From Desulfuromonadaceae bacterium (GTDB taxonomy: Bacteria; Desulfobacterota; Desulfuromonadia; Desulfuromonadales; SZUA-540), in assembly GCA_003250235.1 (NCBI GenBank), contig QKGY01000460.1:1-6386 (forward strand): a stretch of 6,386 bases of DNA. The letters run 5' to 3'. Made by a program: the position numbers and the translations under genes. Positions 5,911-6,386 of this stretch are shown piece by piece; position 1 is the stretch's first letter; every line of letters begins with the position of its first letter. The notes below the pieces were generated by a model. That model saw nothing but the letters and a program-made list of their open reading frames with translations, was not told the origin of the DNA and made no database searches.

Positions 5911-6386
5911 TTCACCCGACCCGTACCGAGATGCTGCGGCTCAAGGACAGGCGTCGGGCCGTCAGCGGCAGTGTTGCCATTCTCAAGGGGCGTCGTCAGG
6001 CCCTGATCCGGGAGCTGTTTGCCACCGCCACGCCGTTACTGGAATCCCGCCAGGCCCTGCGTGAAACCTACAGCAAAGCGCTGCGGGATCTGTGGCTCAG
6101 CCTGGGAAGCGAAGAGGACGGTGAGGTGGTCTCGTTGCTCGGAGACAGCCTCCAGGACCTCGGTGTGAGCGTGGAACCCGGTAATATCCTTGGGCTGCGT
6201 TACCGGGAAGTCCGGGCGACCCGGTCCCCAGTCCGATCCCCGCAGCAGCGATCTTACGACTATTCGCAAACATCCGTTCACCTCGAAGAAGCCATCCATG
6301 GATTTGAAGCGATTGTGGCGGAGATGCTGGAGCAGGCTTCCTTCGAAGGCAAATTGAAGCGCCTGGGGGAAGAGCTGCTGCGGCTG
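5907..6386 (+). CDS. ntpD: V-type ATPase subunit D (central shaft), 3' partial
   Basis: Subunit D is the long coiled-coil axle that turns inside the A3B3 head and inserts into subunit C (the counterpart of F-type gamma). The frame is open for 160 codons to the window edge with no stop; family members are about 200-230 residues, so the C-terminal end is missing. The N-terminal signature is clear: HPTRTEMLRLKDRRRAVSG, then AILKGRRQALIREL (residues 3 to about 37), matching the family PT+..l..Lk..l..a..G..LLK.KRd.L pattern. A helical stretch to about residue 65, a less conserved central domain (about 65-125) and the beginning of the long C-terminal helix (from about residue 125, LEEAIHGFEAIVAEMLEQA) follow. 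The ATG overlaps the ntpB stop by ATGA, as in the C-F and F-A junctions. Confidence 0.94.
   Translation, partial: MIHPTRTEMLRLKDRRRAVSGSVAILKGRRQALIRELFATATPLLESRQALRETYSKALRDLWLSLGSEEDGEVVSLLGDSLQDLGVSVEPGNILGLRYREVRATRSPVRSPQQRSYDYSQTSVHLEEAIHGFEAIVAEMLEQASFEGKLKRLGEELLRL

Noticed and set aside
1..6386. A previously undescribed system such as a defence island, mobile element or RNA element
   Set aside because: Every base but a few junction nucleotides is accounted for by eight recognisable V-type ATPase genes in canonical order. I found no repeats, arrays, transposase genes or extra reading frames with protein-like composition.

Overview
The window is one densely packed operon segment encoding a rotary V-type (A/V-type, 'Ntp') ATPase. 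All eight genes lie on the + strand in the order I-K-E-C-F-A-B-D. This is the classical order of the bacterial and archaeal V-type operons (compare Enterococcus hirae ntp and Thermus V/A-ATPase). The first gene (subunit I) lacks its 5' part and the last (subunit D) lacks its 3' end, so the operon extends beyond both edges.

Layout: 1-950 is the C-terminal membrane half of stator subunit I. 964-1179 is the 71-residue rotor-ring subunit K. 1184-1771 is peripheral-stalk subunit E. 1749-2645 is subunit C, the socket between ring and central shaft. 2642-2956 is central-shaft subunit F with a GTG start. 2953-4581 is catalytic subunit A. 4585-5910 is non-catalytic subunit B. 5907-6386 is the first 160 residues of central-shaft subunit D. 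Gaps are at most 13 bases and four junctions overlap (23, 4, 4 and 4 bases). I see no internal promoter, intrinsic terminator, RNA gene, mobile element or CRISPR, and no intergenic stretch long enough to hold one.

How the parts work together: A and B form the alternating A3B3 head that handles ATP. D and F form the shaft, and C couples the shaft to the ring of K subunits. E belongs to the stator stalk that ties the head to subunit I, whose arginine faces the ring carboxylate Glu54. The machine either pumps H+ or Na+ using ATP or makes ATP from the gradient; the sequence does not settle which. The E partner in the stalk (subunit G/H) is not in the window and may lie upstream of subunit I.

Organism: the DNA is GC-rich with GC-ending codons, Shine-Dalgarno sequences are recognisable and genes are tightly overlapped, so it is a bacterium (or less likely an archaeon). 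The proteins are clear family members but noticeably divergent: subunit A has a Gly in place of the usual Pro in its P-loop, and A, B and C are all on the short side. I cannot assign a genus from sequence alone. This is a known type of machine; the interest lies in its variant residues and compact subunits, not in a new system.
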